A stretch of 64,000 nt of DNA from Cryptomeria japonica. Its lineage: Eukaryota > Streptophyta > Pinopsida > Cupressales > Cupressaceae. Location: assembly GCF_030272615.1 (NCBI RefSeq), contig NC_081406.1, forward strand, positions 266,462,192-266,526,191, read 5' to 3'. Shown in pieces: positions 1 to 11,800 of this stretch (position 1 is the stretch's first letter; each line of letters opens with the position of its first letter). A model generated the notes under the pieces. The model did no database searches. It had not been told where the DNA came from and saw nothing but the letters and a program-made list of their open reading frames with translations. A program made the translations under genes and the position numbers.

Positions 1-2793
1 TGAGTATTCCTATTGTCTCTCAACCAATCAATGTGACACAAGGGGGAAATTCATCCAATCATTTTACTCCTCCTTTTAGAGTCCCATTTCCTACTCCATC
101 ATCACCCATGCCTAGTTGCCATAGTGTCCCACCACCTTACTCTCAACCAATGCCTTCTTTCAATAACATCACACCACCTTCTCAATCAAACATGTCTAAA
201 ATAAATTCCTCAACTGAAGCAACCATTAATAATTATTAATCCAAGTTTAGTGTGCCCACATTTTATGTTGCGAGCCCACTTTCTCTTGATATTGTTAGAG
301 TTGTCCCTCCTAAACATGTTGAAGTCCCTCAATTGGAACTCTATAATGGAAAAGGTGATCCTTTAAAACATGTCAAAAAATTCTAAACTTTGTATACTAA
401 CTTTGCTTATGATCAAATATTGCTTGCCAAATTGTTTACTAGAACATTAAGAGATAAAGCTTTACAATGGTATTGCTCTTTGCCTTTTTATTCTATTACT
501 TCTTTTCAACAATTAGCAAATTCTTTTATTCAACAATTTTAAAACAACATAGGTCCTAAAATCACTTTGACTAATTTAATGCATTGCAAACAAGGTGTTA
601 AAGAAAAAGTGTCTGATTTCATTGGTAGATATAAGAATTTATGTTTTGAAATTTCTTTTCCAGTGCCTGATAATGATATTCAAAGAATTTTTATTTCTAA
701 TTTGCAAAAAGATATTATGGAAAAACTTCTCCTTTATGAGTTTACTTCCTTTCCGCAGTTGTGTGCAATACTTCACAATTATCAATTGATTGTGAGTCAA
801 ATGGAGCAATCTACTCCTATGGCTCTAAGTGATAAGGGTGAGAGTACTCAACAACAGTTTGTGAAGTTCAAACCGAACAAAGGCTTCATCAAATTCAATG
901 ACACCATCAATAATAACAATGTGAATGCTACAATAGGTTTGCCTCCTATTTCTAAATTTTTCAAAAGAGAAAGACAATTTAATCCTTTTAATGAATTTTT
1001 GTATAGCATAATGTCTCAGTTGTTACAAAGAAATGTTATCAAACTTCCTCCAATAAAACTTGTTGATCCTTCTAAGGCAACTTCACCTCACTTTGATAAT
1101 AATTATTTTTGTCAATTTCATCGTCAACCTGGTCATGATACTGAAAAATATTTTGCATTAAAATGTAAGATTCAAGACTTAATTAATAATTATACTATAT
1201 TTGTGGTAGGTGTGACTGATAAGAGAAACAAATCAGTAGCTCCTCCTAATCAAAATCTTAAGATTTTCACTGATCCTTTACCCTCTCATACCTCTAATGT
1301 GATTGAGACTAAACATACTTATTTATGTCCCTCTAATTTTACTTTCAGAGCTCGTGATGTGGTTAATATGGTAGAAAAACAAGAAACACCTAAGGATCCA
1401 TGTATCACATTTTATCCTAGTGAGACCATTAGAGCACCTGATGGGCCCTTTATACATAGTTGTGAAGATCCAAGGCAAACTTTTTCGTGGTGTGATTATT
1501 GATCCCTCTTGCATGGCTAATGTCATCACCGAAGAATATCTTTATACTTTACATTTGCAAAAACCAATCTATGATGATACTAATGTGGTCATTAAGTTAT
1601 TTGATGGATTTTCTTGTCCTACCATTGGTTCTATCACACTTCCTATTGAGGTTCATACTAAATCTATAGATGTTAACTTTGTTATCATTACTTCATCTAA
1701 ACAATTCCGTGTGAAGTTAGGCTTCTCCAATACATGAGTGTTTAAAATTTCCCCACAATGGAGACATCATAACCATAGATTATTTTGACCAACCGAAAGC
1801 AGCCCAGGTGTTCCTATTGAATATTTTTGGCCTCAACAATTTCAATCTCTTCCAACAAGAAGTGATGCTCTCTTTCAATCTTATCAAAAATGGAAGAAAG
1901 ATATGATCTTATCCTTAAGCCAAGCTAGAACTCCAAAACTTGATATTCCCATCATTCTTGAAGATGAAGTTCTTCCCCTAACAAATAGAACCAATCTTCC
2001 TCCTAAGGAATATTCCCAACCTATTTCTATGGATGAAACTATGCCTTCTCCTAAGAAGAACAATAATATTTCTCCTAAGGTTAGACCTATACCTCCTCCT
2101 CATGATGGACCTGGTCTCCTTCCTACACCAAACATTCCTTCTTTATATGGTGCAATTCCACCTCCTTTCTCTTGTAGAGAGAAGATACCTACCTCTCCTC
2201 TTGTCCAACCTAAAATACCTCAACCTAACCATCCAACTACCAAGGATGAGAACATTCCTCCTTCTTTTCAGCCTTCCGCTAAGACTCGACAAAATTGTTG
2301 TGCGAGAGAACACTGACGAAAATGTCATGCTAGAGCTTGTTAAGTTGTTTCTCAAACTATTCAATCTCCCAAAACACCAATAGTTGACATAATTCCATTT
2401 TCTCCTCAGCAAGATGTTGAACCTAAATCTCCAAATCATAAGTTGCAAAAAACATGTGATGGTTTTACTTCTATTCATGTTAAAACTCCTATTTTTATAA
2501 ATCTTGATGAAGAAGTAGATGAAAATGTCATTCATGATGGAAATACAACTCCTAATGCTTCTGATAGTGAATATGAATATGGTGATGTTGACAAACATTT
2601 ATCTACAGAATTTTCAAAAGCCTTAATCCTAGCTCCTAGACATGAACAAAGCGACTTAGCACATGAGCATAGTCCTTGTTTGGACCTTGTGATAGCTTCA
2701 TCTATTGTGCTCGATGTCACTCCTCTAGTGTGTTTCCCACCTTCTCAAAATAATGATCAACAAGATCAGGTGGTGGATGTCATGCTAGACTAG
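1..2793 (+). pseudogene. Gag-protease-like polyprotein of E1, broken
   Basis: This is the structural polyprotein of a gypsy-like element, recognised by near line-by-line similarity to the open gag of element A. A Pro/Ser-rich N-terminal part is seen at 33-239. The capsid-like gag domain lies at about 300-800, including the segment beginning MHCKQGVKEKV at 579. A degenerate zinc knuckle follows near 1110-1150 (CQFHRQPGHDTEK, with the last Cys now Tyr). The protease-like segment at about 1430-1735 has the motif IIDPSCMANVI. A proline-rich tail ends at a stop at 2791-2793, matching the end of gag in A. In-frame stops occur at several points, and a frameshift lies near 1440-1460. The piece 1738-1900 is damaged. 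No pol follows. Confidence 0.87.
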
Positions 2794-3249
2794 CTGCATT
2801 AGCACCGTAGATCCTCTACCGTTCTCCTTTATTTCTATTTTGTGACCATTCTTCTATTTGTTGTCCCTAGTGATGTCTACTTGAGGACAATGCAAAGCAT
2901 TGAGATATATTTTTTTATCTCTTTCATGTTGACTCAAAAGACACATGCGTTCCCTTTCTTCCAAGGTGGTTTCATTTCTTTGGGGAATGAGGACTATTCT
3001 ATGCATATATACATGATATACATGAGTTATCATACAACATACTGATCCCAAGGAAAGTGAATCCACCTTGTGCTTTGTGTTTTGTGTTCATTATCCTTGG
3101 GTTTATTCCTTGATTGGGGGCTAAATCCTTGCGATAATGTGCTCCCTCTCTTTCTCTCTCTTAGGTGTATCCTATCTTAAAGAAATCACTCCTGATAAGG
3201 CATGTGCGATCTCTTTAACGTGGAGGCATACACTCCTCTCATATTTTCC

Positions 3250-3267
3250 TTCTTGATACTTAAAGTT
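3250..3267. repeat. Target-site duplication, left copy
   Basis: TTCTTGATACTTAAAGTT occurs here and again at 5497-5514, exactly flanking the LINE fragment. The intact equivalent in element A carries one related copy, so this is a duplication made on insertion. A length of 18 bp fits target-primed LINE insertion. Confidence 0.95.
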
Positions 3268-3430
3268 CTGATTGAATGAAAAATAGGTTTTAAGGACCCG
3301 AAACCATTACAACATAGTTAAAATAAAAAGCTAAGAAAATAGAGTCCTCATACAAAGCGACTGGTCCAAAAAACCAACGAACAGAAAAAACAGCTAAACA
3401 ACAAAAAACAACAAAGAACCCAAGGAGACA

Positions 3431-5131
3431 CTACATAGTAATTTTCTTCAACAGATCCTCTGCCTTAGTCACCAGCTCGTCATAGGTCGCCCCAACTGCT
3501 TTTAGCTCCTCCAGGCCCTTATTCACTTTCTTTTCCTTTCTCTTTCCATGGGTGCGAGTTCTAAGACCTTGGGCTTCCCCGGTTCCTTTTGCATCCAGGT
3601 CAATTTCCTGGGTTTCCTTTTCATCATCGAGCTTGCTGATGAGGGTATGGGTGTTGTTGGCTGAGATTTTTAGAATGCTAAGACTCTACTTTGCAATGTT
3701 CTTGAGGCACTCCTCTATCTTGTCCACTTTGGCAACTGTATCCGAGAGCGTTTTTTCGTTAGTTTCCTCCAGGGTTTTTCTATCTTGTATCTCCTTTTCA
3801 ATTTTCTCAAACCGGGGATTAAAGGCATCTCTGATGTCTTCCGCTTTGGCAATTGTGTTCTTCAAATCTTCAATATAATTGGCCATAGTGTTCCCCTCTC
3901 CAATGTTAATGGTCTCCAGGATCATGACTCTGTTGCAGAGTTTTTTGTATTCATCCACAGTATTCTTATTCCCGTCAATAAGTCATTCAATGGTTTTCAT
4001 TAAACCCTTCAAGGCCTCGGGGTGGGGACTAGGAGAAGGAGTAACTTTACCAGGGGTTATCTGTTCATCTTTAGTAATATGGTGGGCAGAAATAGTGTCA
4101 GTAGCCCTGAGGGTCTCCTCCATAGTCTCCATCTCCAGGCTTTGTTCAACTTCCAGGGTTCTTGTTTGCTTGTCCTCTGGATCTTTGCCAGTCTCCTCTA
4201 TTTTCTTTTGCTTCTTCTTGGGTTGGGCTTGGATTTTACTTTTTTCCTTCAGCACTCCCTTAGGGTTCTTCTTCTCCTCAGGGAAATCAGAGTCCTCTTC
4301 TTCTGAAGAAATACTAATCAAGGGTTTGCTTTGGGGTTTTTTACTCTTAGAAGAAGAGGGTCTTGATTTCCTCTTCTTTCTCCTCTCATACTTTGAGTCG
4401 TCAAAGCTTTCCTCATTTTTAGTCGAGGAATCATTATCTGAATCCTCCTCCTCCAAGAAATTAGAATCAGACACTTCTTCTTCCGAATCCACAAAGAGCT
4501 ACATTCGATTGATTTTATTGGCCTTTAGATGATCATAAATGAGGACCATAAGTCCCTGGTGCATTGCAGTGTCACCCCGAGGATTTTCTTTATATGCTTT
4601 TAGGGATGCATTCATAGAACAGAGCAAGAAATAAGGGAAATTCACCTTATCGTTATGCCTAAAATGATTTAAGAGGACAAAGTGATATCCATATACTTTC
4701 GTAAACCTGCCATCTAGAGTTATATACCTCATTAAAACAAAGAGAATTTCCCGCCAGGGCTTTCCAAAAGCCCTAGGCGGGTAATAGGTTTTGCTCAACT
4801 TTACCAGTCTTCTCTTCTCTTTCTCTATGACCGGGTACCTTTCAATGGCTTCCCTGCTGACCTTCCTATCTCTGTAGAAATTGCAGCCCTCCCTTTTGAG
4901 TCCCGTAGCTTTAGCTATTAACTCTTCATCAATTTCCACCAGTTGGTCGCCCATTTTAAGCTTGCCCTTCTTCTAATTTTTGCAGAAGAAGCTGGTTATC
5001 TTTCCATCACGGCCATGGAGTCTCTCAAGGAAGCTCGAAAGACCACCCTTCTACAAAATTTCCCACACCTCTTCTTTCTGTTTCCACTCCTTGCAACTTC
5101 CTAGCTCATATCTTCTCCTATTTCCGCCCAT
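3431..5131 (-). pseudogene. Extra LINE reading frame (ORF3) downstream of RNase H, unknown function
   Basis: A single frame of 567 codons from ATG at 5131 to TAG at 3431, interrupted by five in-frame stops and no frameshift, so it was recently coding. The N-terminal half (to about 4500) is globular, with blocks such as KITSFFCKN, MGDQLVEIDEELIAKATGL and FTKVYGYHFVLLNHFRH. The middle (4490-4210) is very acidic and serine-rich with basic clusters (YERRKKRKSRPSSS). The C-terminal part (3960-3690) looks like a coiled coil, followed by a Lys-rich end. I do not recognise a named family. The layout (folded head, charged linker, coiled coil) would suit a nucleic-acid or chromatin binding accessory protein, but that is inference. 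It lies 3' of the RNase H remnant in the same orientation. Confidence 0.72.
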
Positions 5132-5344
5132 GGTGTCGTTTCTCACAGTCAAGTTCAGGTTACAGAGCTAGTGAAATAGAAAGCTTTTCGAAGCTAAAAC
5201 AAAAGCCCAGAAAGCGTGCGTAGCATTATTGATTTGACAAGTTATAATGCACGTTCTGCTAACTTTGATGTTATAATGAGTAATTCCCTCATTATCGAAG
5301 TAACTCAAAGTGCTTACTTTAGTACATATCATAATTGCCTTGTC

Positions 5345-5496
5345 AATCAAGATTCTTTGGGGTACTTTGATATCTTTCATTTATTATGATTTGTCTTACA
5401 TCTTTGGGAAGACCGCTCTCACCTGTCCACGCGGTTATTGTATCATTCTTCACCGCCACGTTTGCAGCCCAATTAGCAGAACAGTTGCCCTCCCCA
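5345..5496 (-). pseudogene. LINE ORF2 remnant: end of RNase H domain
   Basis: About 50 codons read from the truncated 5' edge to a TGA near 5345. The motif EGNCSANWAANVAV matches the last conserved block of plant LINE RNase H domains (EGN-x-x-A-x-x-x-A). The catalytic residues upstream were lost with the 5' truncation, so this is only a tail. Confidence 0.7.
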
Positions 5497-5514
5497 TTCT
5501 TGATACTTAAAGTT
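5497..5514. repeat. Target-site duplication, right copy
   Basis: Perfect copy of 3250-3267. The E1 sequence resumes directly after it and again aligns with element A. Confidence 0.95.
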
Positions 5515-5765
5515 ACTTAGTGAAATTGGCTTTATTTTGTAATTTTTGGTATCCTTTCTTTTCATGACTCATAGTGAGGGGAACCTTACTACTTGTAGTC
5601 ATGGTTCTCCCTCTTGATCTTCCCTTTTACTTTGTCAATTAAATTTGTAAGATCCTTAGTCGACTGGGGGCTTGGTGTATCTTGCCTCCTTGACATGGTG
5701 AAAGTCTTTCAATCGTGTTTCCTTGTACTTTACTAGTAGTATTGGCATACACTTATACTCTTGCT

Positions 5766-5780
5766 AAAATGGGGGCTAAA
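5766..5780 (+). promoter_or_regulatory. Polypurine tract of E1
   Basis: AAAATGGGGGCTAAA immediately before the LTR start. The same TGGGGGCTAAA is found at the inner edge of the 3' LTR in A (minus strand) and in B. It primes plus-strand DNA synthesis in LTR elements. Confidence 0.85.
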
Positions 5781-6966
5781 TGTATCTTCATAAAATTATG
5801 ACCCTTGCAATTTTCGAACACATTTGGGTCTTTGCGTTAGTGGACGAATCCCTAAGCCTGATTGGAGACTTGAAACATGCTCATGTCACAAAAAACTTGC
5901 ATATTCCATCACCCCACACTGCCATTTTGTCACTGCTTGTCCTAAATTAGGACAGGATAGGGGTGTGGCACCTTTGTCATAGCCCTATTTTGAGCCTCCT
6001 TTGATCATATCTTGCATTGGGCTTGTCAATTGTTGAGTGGGAAAAGTTTTCCTATGTCGGCCTAAGACGAAAAATTAGCTAACTACCCCTAATTGGCAAA
6101 TATATAAGGAGCATTTCCCCTCCTATTTGCATAAACAGAAAAAATAAAGTTGATAAGAGAAGTCGACCATAAGAATTCAAGCATTCAAGAATTCAATCAT
6201 TTAATCAAGCATTGAGCATTTCAAGTCTCCTTTCAAGGCTAGGTGTTGCATTCAAGTCAAGAATTCAACCATTGAAGAGGAGATTTCTATCAACATTCAA
6301 GACATCCTATTTCACATATCCTTTCAAGCAAATTCATCAACATTTCAATTACATCCCCTTCTTGAGGTGGATTTACTTTAGAAATTTCCTTTCATTTACT
6401 TGCAACATTTTTCAATCACTTGGTTAATTCCAAAACAGGGTTTGACCTAAAGGCAAACCCCCAATCCCAACAACATTTTCCTCTCTTTTATGTGTGTAGG
6501 TTGCAGGTGCGCAACTGTAATTGGAGGTTTAGGATTCATTTTCAGAGATGAAAAAATCATTTTTGGCGTGTGGATTTTTCAGAGGACCAAGTGCAACTTC
6601 AACCCGGTCCCTACAAATTTTGCTCAGATTTGCAAGGAAGCTTCATCTTGATATTTTATTGCTAATTCTAGGTGCACAGCTTCATCCCGCATCTCTATCT
6701 CAAGATATAATTGCTTCTTTGTCATTCCTACACTTAGTCTTAATTTTCTTACTTCAACTAGTCTATTATAAAAGAGGGTTAGTTTACTTTTCTAATACAT
6801 TCCAAATTCCCTACAATTCACTTAGCATTCAATCTCTCTCCATTGGGATTGGATCTAGTGGTCATCCCTCACTTGAGGGGAGTAAAGCTTTCCACTTGAT
6901 CTCCCCTCATCACTTTTCACCACATTATAGGGAATTAAGGTGTCTCAACCTTAGTCATTCCTACCA
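5781..6966 (+). repeat. 3' LTR of E1
   Basis: It starts TGTATCTTCATAAAATT and ends near CATTCCTACCA. It aligns with the LTRs of A along its length: the promoter block, the GAATTCAA/CATTCAA-rich centre, the GGTTTGACCTAAAGGCAAACC block and the GTAGGTTGCAGGTGC block. Its length of about 1186 bp compares with 1201 and 1256 bp in A. The right edge is approximate. Confidence 0.82.
6089..6109 (+). promoter_or_regulatory. LTR promoter: inverted CCAAT plus TATA box
   Basis: The block CCTAATTGGCAAATATATAA contains ATTGG (an inverted CCAAT) and TATATAA. The A LTRs have the same arrangement on the minus strand, so it is probably the RNA polymerase II promoter of the family. Confidence 0.65.
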
Positions 6967-7979
6967 TTGAATTTATTTATTAAATGCCTAAATTATATTT
7001 TTTTACTCATCATATTTTGTCATATCTTGTGACATAGCACATTGAGTTGTCTTCTTCCTAGGGTATCACATGGAAGATGAAAAGGATATGTTTTTGTCCC
7101 TACATTGGAAAGAAGGCATCCCATTTTGGTAGAGATATTTTGTCATGTGTTATCATCTTAGAAACTTGTGCAAGTCATTGTATGATAGGTTATGATTTAT
7201 TACTATGATAGGTTGGACAAGTGTTAGAAGGCATCTTGCATGGAGAATATGGGTTTCCAAGTTAGGTTATTAAAAGTTACAAGAGAATCAACTAAATTTG
7301 TTGTCAATTATGATGGATTCTCTTACAAATGTAAATGTTGTCAGTTATGACATAATATGACAATTGTGAGATGCATAAGAGCATCTATATTAGCAAATAT
7401 AAAGCACCCAAGTTTGGAGGAATGGAAGAGGGGTTAGAGAATCTTGGAAAAGTGTTTGTTGCATGCTTAGAGGAAGTTGAAAAATGTACCACATCAATTT
7501 GGACTCCACCTCTTTCAGCTTGGTCTAGAAGCTACTTCGAACTTCTAAATCTCTATATATTTTATATCTTTTGTGTAAATGTGAGAGAGAAGTGAGGGAA
7601 AAAAAAATTGTAGGGTTATGCTATCAAATTTCCTACAAAAGAGCAATATGTTCTACTTCATATAAAGGCTTAGAGAATGCAATTGTATTGTAACAATTTG
7701 TTGTAGATTAATACATTTGGTTGATACTTTAGATTGTGTATTTTTTTACTCAAAAGGGTTTCCCCACATATATCAGTGTTTCTTCTCTTTGTCTGTCTTT
7801 CTTCTATTATTCTTCTTTCATGCCCTTGAAATGCTAATTTGCATATTTTTATGATACCAAAATTTTATTATATATACAAACAACATAATATTTCAGCTAA
7901 GGGTTAATGAATGGGAAATTAACTGTGCCAATTTTTGCTTTAATGGCTTAGTAGTATGTGATTCCTTTAGTTGTTTTTT
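6967..7979. other. Unassigned stretch, possible LTR remnant
   Basis: No credible gene. The part about 7600-7800 (GTAGATTAATACATTTGG, then AAAGGGTTTCCCCACATATATC) resembles the downstream end of a plant copia-type LTR, but no partner LTR or target duplication was found. The remainder shows no structure I can name. Confidence 0.35.
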
Positions 7980-8867
7980 TATTTTTTTTGGCAAGGTGGC
8001 AATGCCACTTGATATATTTTATTAATAATAAATAATTTTTACAATATATTTAAAAATTGGTTCAAACTAAGCTCCTAGAGAAAAGAACCAGCAAGAAAAA
8101 CTCTAGTCATTTCTCATCAACATGATTATAGAAGAGAAGTAGTGAACAATCCTCTAGTCAAAGCTAGATACAAAATAGAGATCAGCAAAGGAGCATGCAG
8201 GCTCTTTTACACATAGGAGCATGTAAGCTCATTTTATAGAATAGGAGCATGGAAGCTTATTTACAAAATAAGTTCCTGGGATATCTTGAATGCCCTACAA
8301 CAAAGAACTCTTGCAATCAAAATTGACAGGCCCCTGCACCAAAAAACAACTGCAACCAAAAAAAAAAAATACTACAGAACACAGAGAATTTACAAGAAAC
8401 ACAAGGTTCCAAAACATGAATGACACCAACAACATGAGATCTGCGGTCCGTCATTATAGACAAATGCCAAAGGAGAAGAGGTGAATACAGAAATGATAGA
8501 GAGAAATGAAGTCCAAAATTTTTATGTCGTAAATGAAAAGAAAGAGGAGATATATCATAAAAAACTAACAAACCAAAAGAAGCAGCGTATAGAGAATCAT
8601 GAAAACAATGCTACATCAAACTTTAAATGGCATATGAAGGATGGATTCCCAATTTGAAAATAAATATCTCCAAATTTTGCACCAGAAGAGAGTACCAAAC
8701 ACACGAACAACATCAATAACAACCAATTCATCATTAATGAATGCCAAGTGATGATCAAGTAAAGCAAAGTACCTCAAATCAAAACCAAATGGAATTATGA
8801 AAAGAAAACCTCACCAAGAGAAGAGAATATCAACTCGTATAAAGGAGCAATCATATAATAAGAAAGA

Positions 8868-11800
8868 TTAAATCCTCAACTCTCTACAGGCTATAATTAA
8901 TAGGTTTGGGAAGCTCATCAAATCACCCCCCAATCGAGAGGAATCAATAACAGTTTTGTCACAACCCATATTGGCGAGGCAACCAGCCAATGCATTACCT
9001 TCACAATAAACATGTGAGATGATGAGGTGCTCAAACGTATCAAGAAGAGTCCATATTTATTCAAGAATATACCGGAAATGCCAATTATCAGCTTTTCTTG
9101 CCTTGCAAGCATTAATGACAATAGTTGAATCACCTTCAATATGAAGGTATTTGAAATTCAAATCCTTAGCTATAACAAGACCTTCTAAAAGAGCACAAGC
9201 CTCAGCCATATTATTTGTGCCAGGAGAAATTGGCATAGCTTTTAATGCTAATAAAGAACCCAACTGATCACGAAAAACTATCCCTATTCCTGAATCACTA
9301 GGATTTCCACGGGAGGATCCAATCAAAATTCAATTTACAAAAAGGGGCATTAGGAGGATGCCATTTTATGGAATTTCTATCTACAGGTGTTTTCTGAATC
9401 CTTGCAAAGGCGGATGATACAGGAATAATGATACTTTTCCAAGAAGAGATCATAAAATTGTCCCAAGAAGAGAACTTTGAATTCATGTTAAAATATTTCT
9501 GGACATGAGCATTAACTTTCTCAATAATACTTCTTTCCAAAATCCCAAGAACAATCGATAAATCTGATGAGTCACATCTAAAAATGCGCTTGTTTCTTTC
9601 CCACCAAATGGCCCATATGACTAGAGAGGGAATTTTAAACCACAAACAAGCAAATAGAGAAGATGAATACAAAACTGGCCAAGACTGAAACATGTCCCAT
9701 AAAGATAAAGGTAAAGGGAATGAAAGAGATAACTTTTGTAGGACAAAATGCCAACAACTACTCGCAAACTCACAATGAAGAAAAAGATGATTGACATCTT
9801 CAAGAACTTTACCACATAAGACACAAGAAAAGGAGGCTGCAATAGGTAATACTGAGTTATTCCAACAGAACAAAAAGGCAGGATGAGGAGGATTTTGATT
9901 GGCCATTTGTTGAACAACAAAATATCCTTCTTTAACATAGTAGCTTCCCAATTTAGAAGGGCACCAAATAATTTGATCTTTGATGTTAGAAAGGAAAGCC
10001 ACTCGGTCTTGCAAAACAGATTTAAAATTTTGAATTTCCTACAAGGACAATGGCAGAGTAGAGGGATCCTTCCATGAGACCTTGTGAGAAAATAGATCAA
10101 CACTATCTACATAATCAACCAATCTAACTCCCCATGATTGAGAAAGAACAACTGAAACAAAAGCAAGAGAATCATGTTGTGAAAGATGGGGAAAGCCATT
10201 CCAGGAGTCTTTCCAAAAAAGAATATTCTCCCTCGAATGGACCTGCCAGGAGAGAAAATTAGAGACCACTTCGCTACATAAGATCATAAAGTTCCAAATA
10301 GAAAACCCCTGTGGAGGATTAGAAATTGTGAAGATCCTAGCAGGGTTCTGGGAATCCAAATACTTAGCCTACATAATTTGGCACCACAAAGATTGGGGCT
10401 TAGTATACATAAACCAAACTAGTTTTCCCCCAAAAGCCCTATTTCTTTTAGATAAGTCATGAATCCCAACACCACCAACTTGCTTGGAAAGAGACATCTT
10501 GGTCAAAGAAATCAGTGGAATCTTTTTATCTTTTGTCATGTTGTTTTTCCAAAGAAAAGATTGAATAATCTTTTTAATTTGGGAGATGACTGATCTGGGA
10601 GCTTGAAGAACTGAGATATAGTAATTGGGAATGGTAGATAGGACCGCTTTAATGAGAAGTATCCTATCTGAAAGAGACAACCACCTAGCCTTCCAAGCAG
10701 AAATATGAGATTTAAGTCTCTCAATAACTGAATTCCAAATAGAAGACTTAGCAGATCCCATAAAGAAAGGAATCCCCAAATAGGTAGAAGGAAGAGTCTA
10801 CTGGGAAACCTAAGATATTCACAAATCTATCAGCCACCAACTAAGGAGTATTAAAAATGAAGATCTTGGATTTATGGGGACTAATCTGTTGGCCAGATCC
10901 AGCAGTATAAGTATCCAGAATAAATTTAATATGAGTAGCCTCTTGAATAAAAGAAGACCCAAATAAAACTGTATCATTGGCAAAAAGGTTATGAGTGATT
11001 GACATATTAGAGTTAGGAATTAATACCCCTTGCCAAAAGCCCAGATCCCTTTGCTTAATAACCAATCGACTAAAAGCTTCTACCATAATGATAAATAAGA
11101 AAGGAGATAAAGGATCTCCTTGTCTAACACCCTAGGTTGAAGAAAAGTATCTAGAGGAAGCTCCATTAATGATGACAGAAAATGAAGCAATAGAAATACA
11201 ACTCTTGATCCATTTACACCAGCTTTCAGAGAAACCAAATTTTCTTAAAACTTTGAGCAAAAAAGCCCAGCAAACTTTATCATAAGCCTTCATCATATCA
11301 AGTTTGACCACAAAAGCTAGGATATTGGATGAATTTATGGAATGTAAAGTTTCATGAGCAACAATTGCTCCCTCATGAGTTTCTCGACCCAGAACAAAAC
11401 CTCCTTGTTGAGGAGAGATGATATGAGGAAGGAGAATTTTAAGTCTTAAATAAATAGCCTTGGTGAAGATTTTGTAAATAGAGTTGCACAAAGAAATGGG
11501 TCTAAATTCAGCAAAAGTTTAGGGATTCTTAGATTTCAGGATAAGGGCAATATAAGTGATGTTAAATTTTTTAAGGATATACCCACCCCTCCTAGACTCT
11601 TCCAAAGCCATTAATAAGTCAAAACCAATAAAATCCCAACATTTCTGAAAGAACAAGATAGTAAACCCATCAGGACCTGGAGCTTTGTTAGGGGCCATGG
11701 AAAAAACAATAGAATGAAGCTCATCTAAAGAAAAAGGCCTCATAAGAAAGTCATTATCCTCATGGGAAACAAGGGAGGGGATAGAATCTAAAAGAAAATC

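Larger units (their letters stand above)
3268..5496 (-). mobile_element. 5'-truncated LINE inserted in E1
   Basis: A 2229-bp insert flanked by perfect 18-bp direct repeats. On the minus strand it opens inside the C-terminal part of a LINE RNase H (EGNCSANWAANVAVK, 5490-5446). It continues through a long extra reading frame (5131-3431) and a short 3' end whose last bases are a T-rich stretch then CATTCAATCAG. There is no long poly-A. Truncation at the 5' side and long target duplications are typical of LINEs. The extra reading frame after RNase H is unusual. Confidence 0.88.
1..6966 (+). mobile_element. Element E1: gag-only gypsy-like LTR retrotransposon, 5' part outside window
   Basis: The order is gag with a protease-like domain (to 2793), a noncoding tail, polypurine tract 5766-5780, then an LTR from 5781 to about 6966. 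The whole stretch runs colinear with the minus-strand element A (51231-59014), including the noncoding tail after gag, so the two are members of one family. E1 is much more decayed than A. Its tail is split at 3268-5496 by a LINE fragment with an 18-bp target duplication, and removing that insert restores the alignment to A. No reverse transcriptase, RNase H or integrase is present. The 5' LTR and primer-binding site would lie left of the window. Confidence 0.88.

Noticed and set aside
3879-4532. Plus-strand reading frame of 217 codons
   Set aside because: Low-complexity Ser/Leu/Phe shadow of the acidic region of the LINE ORF3 on the minus strand.
7371-7595. Plus-strand 74-codon frame
   Set aside because: No recognisable domain and placed in probable LTR-like sequence.
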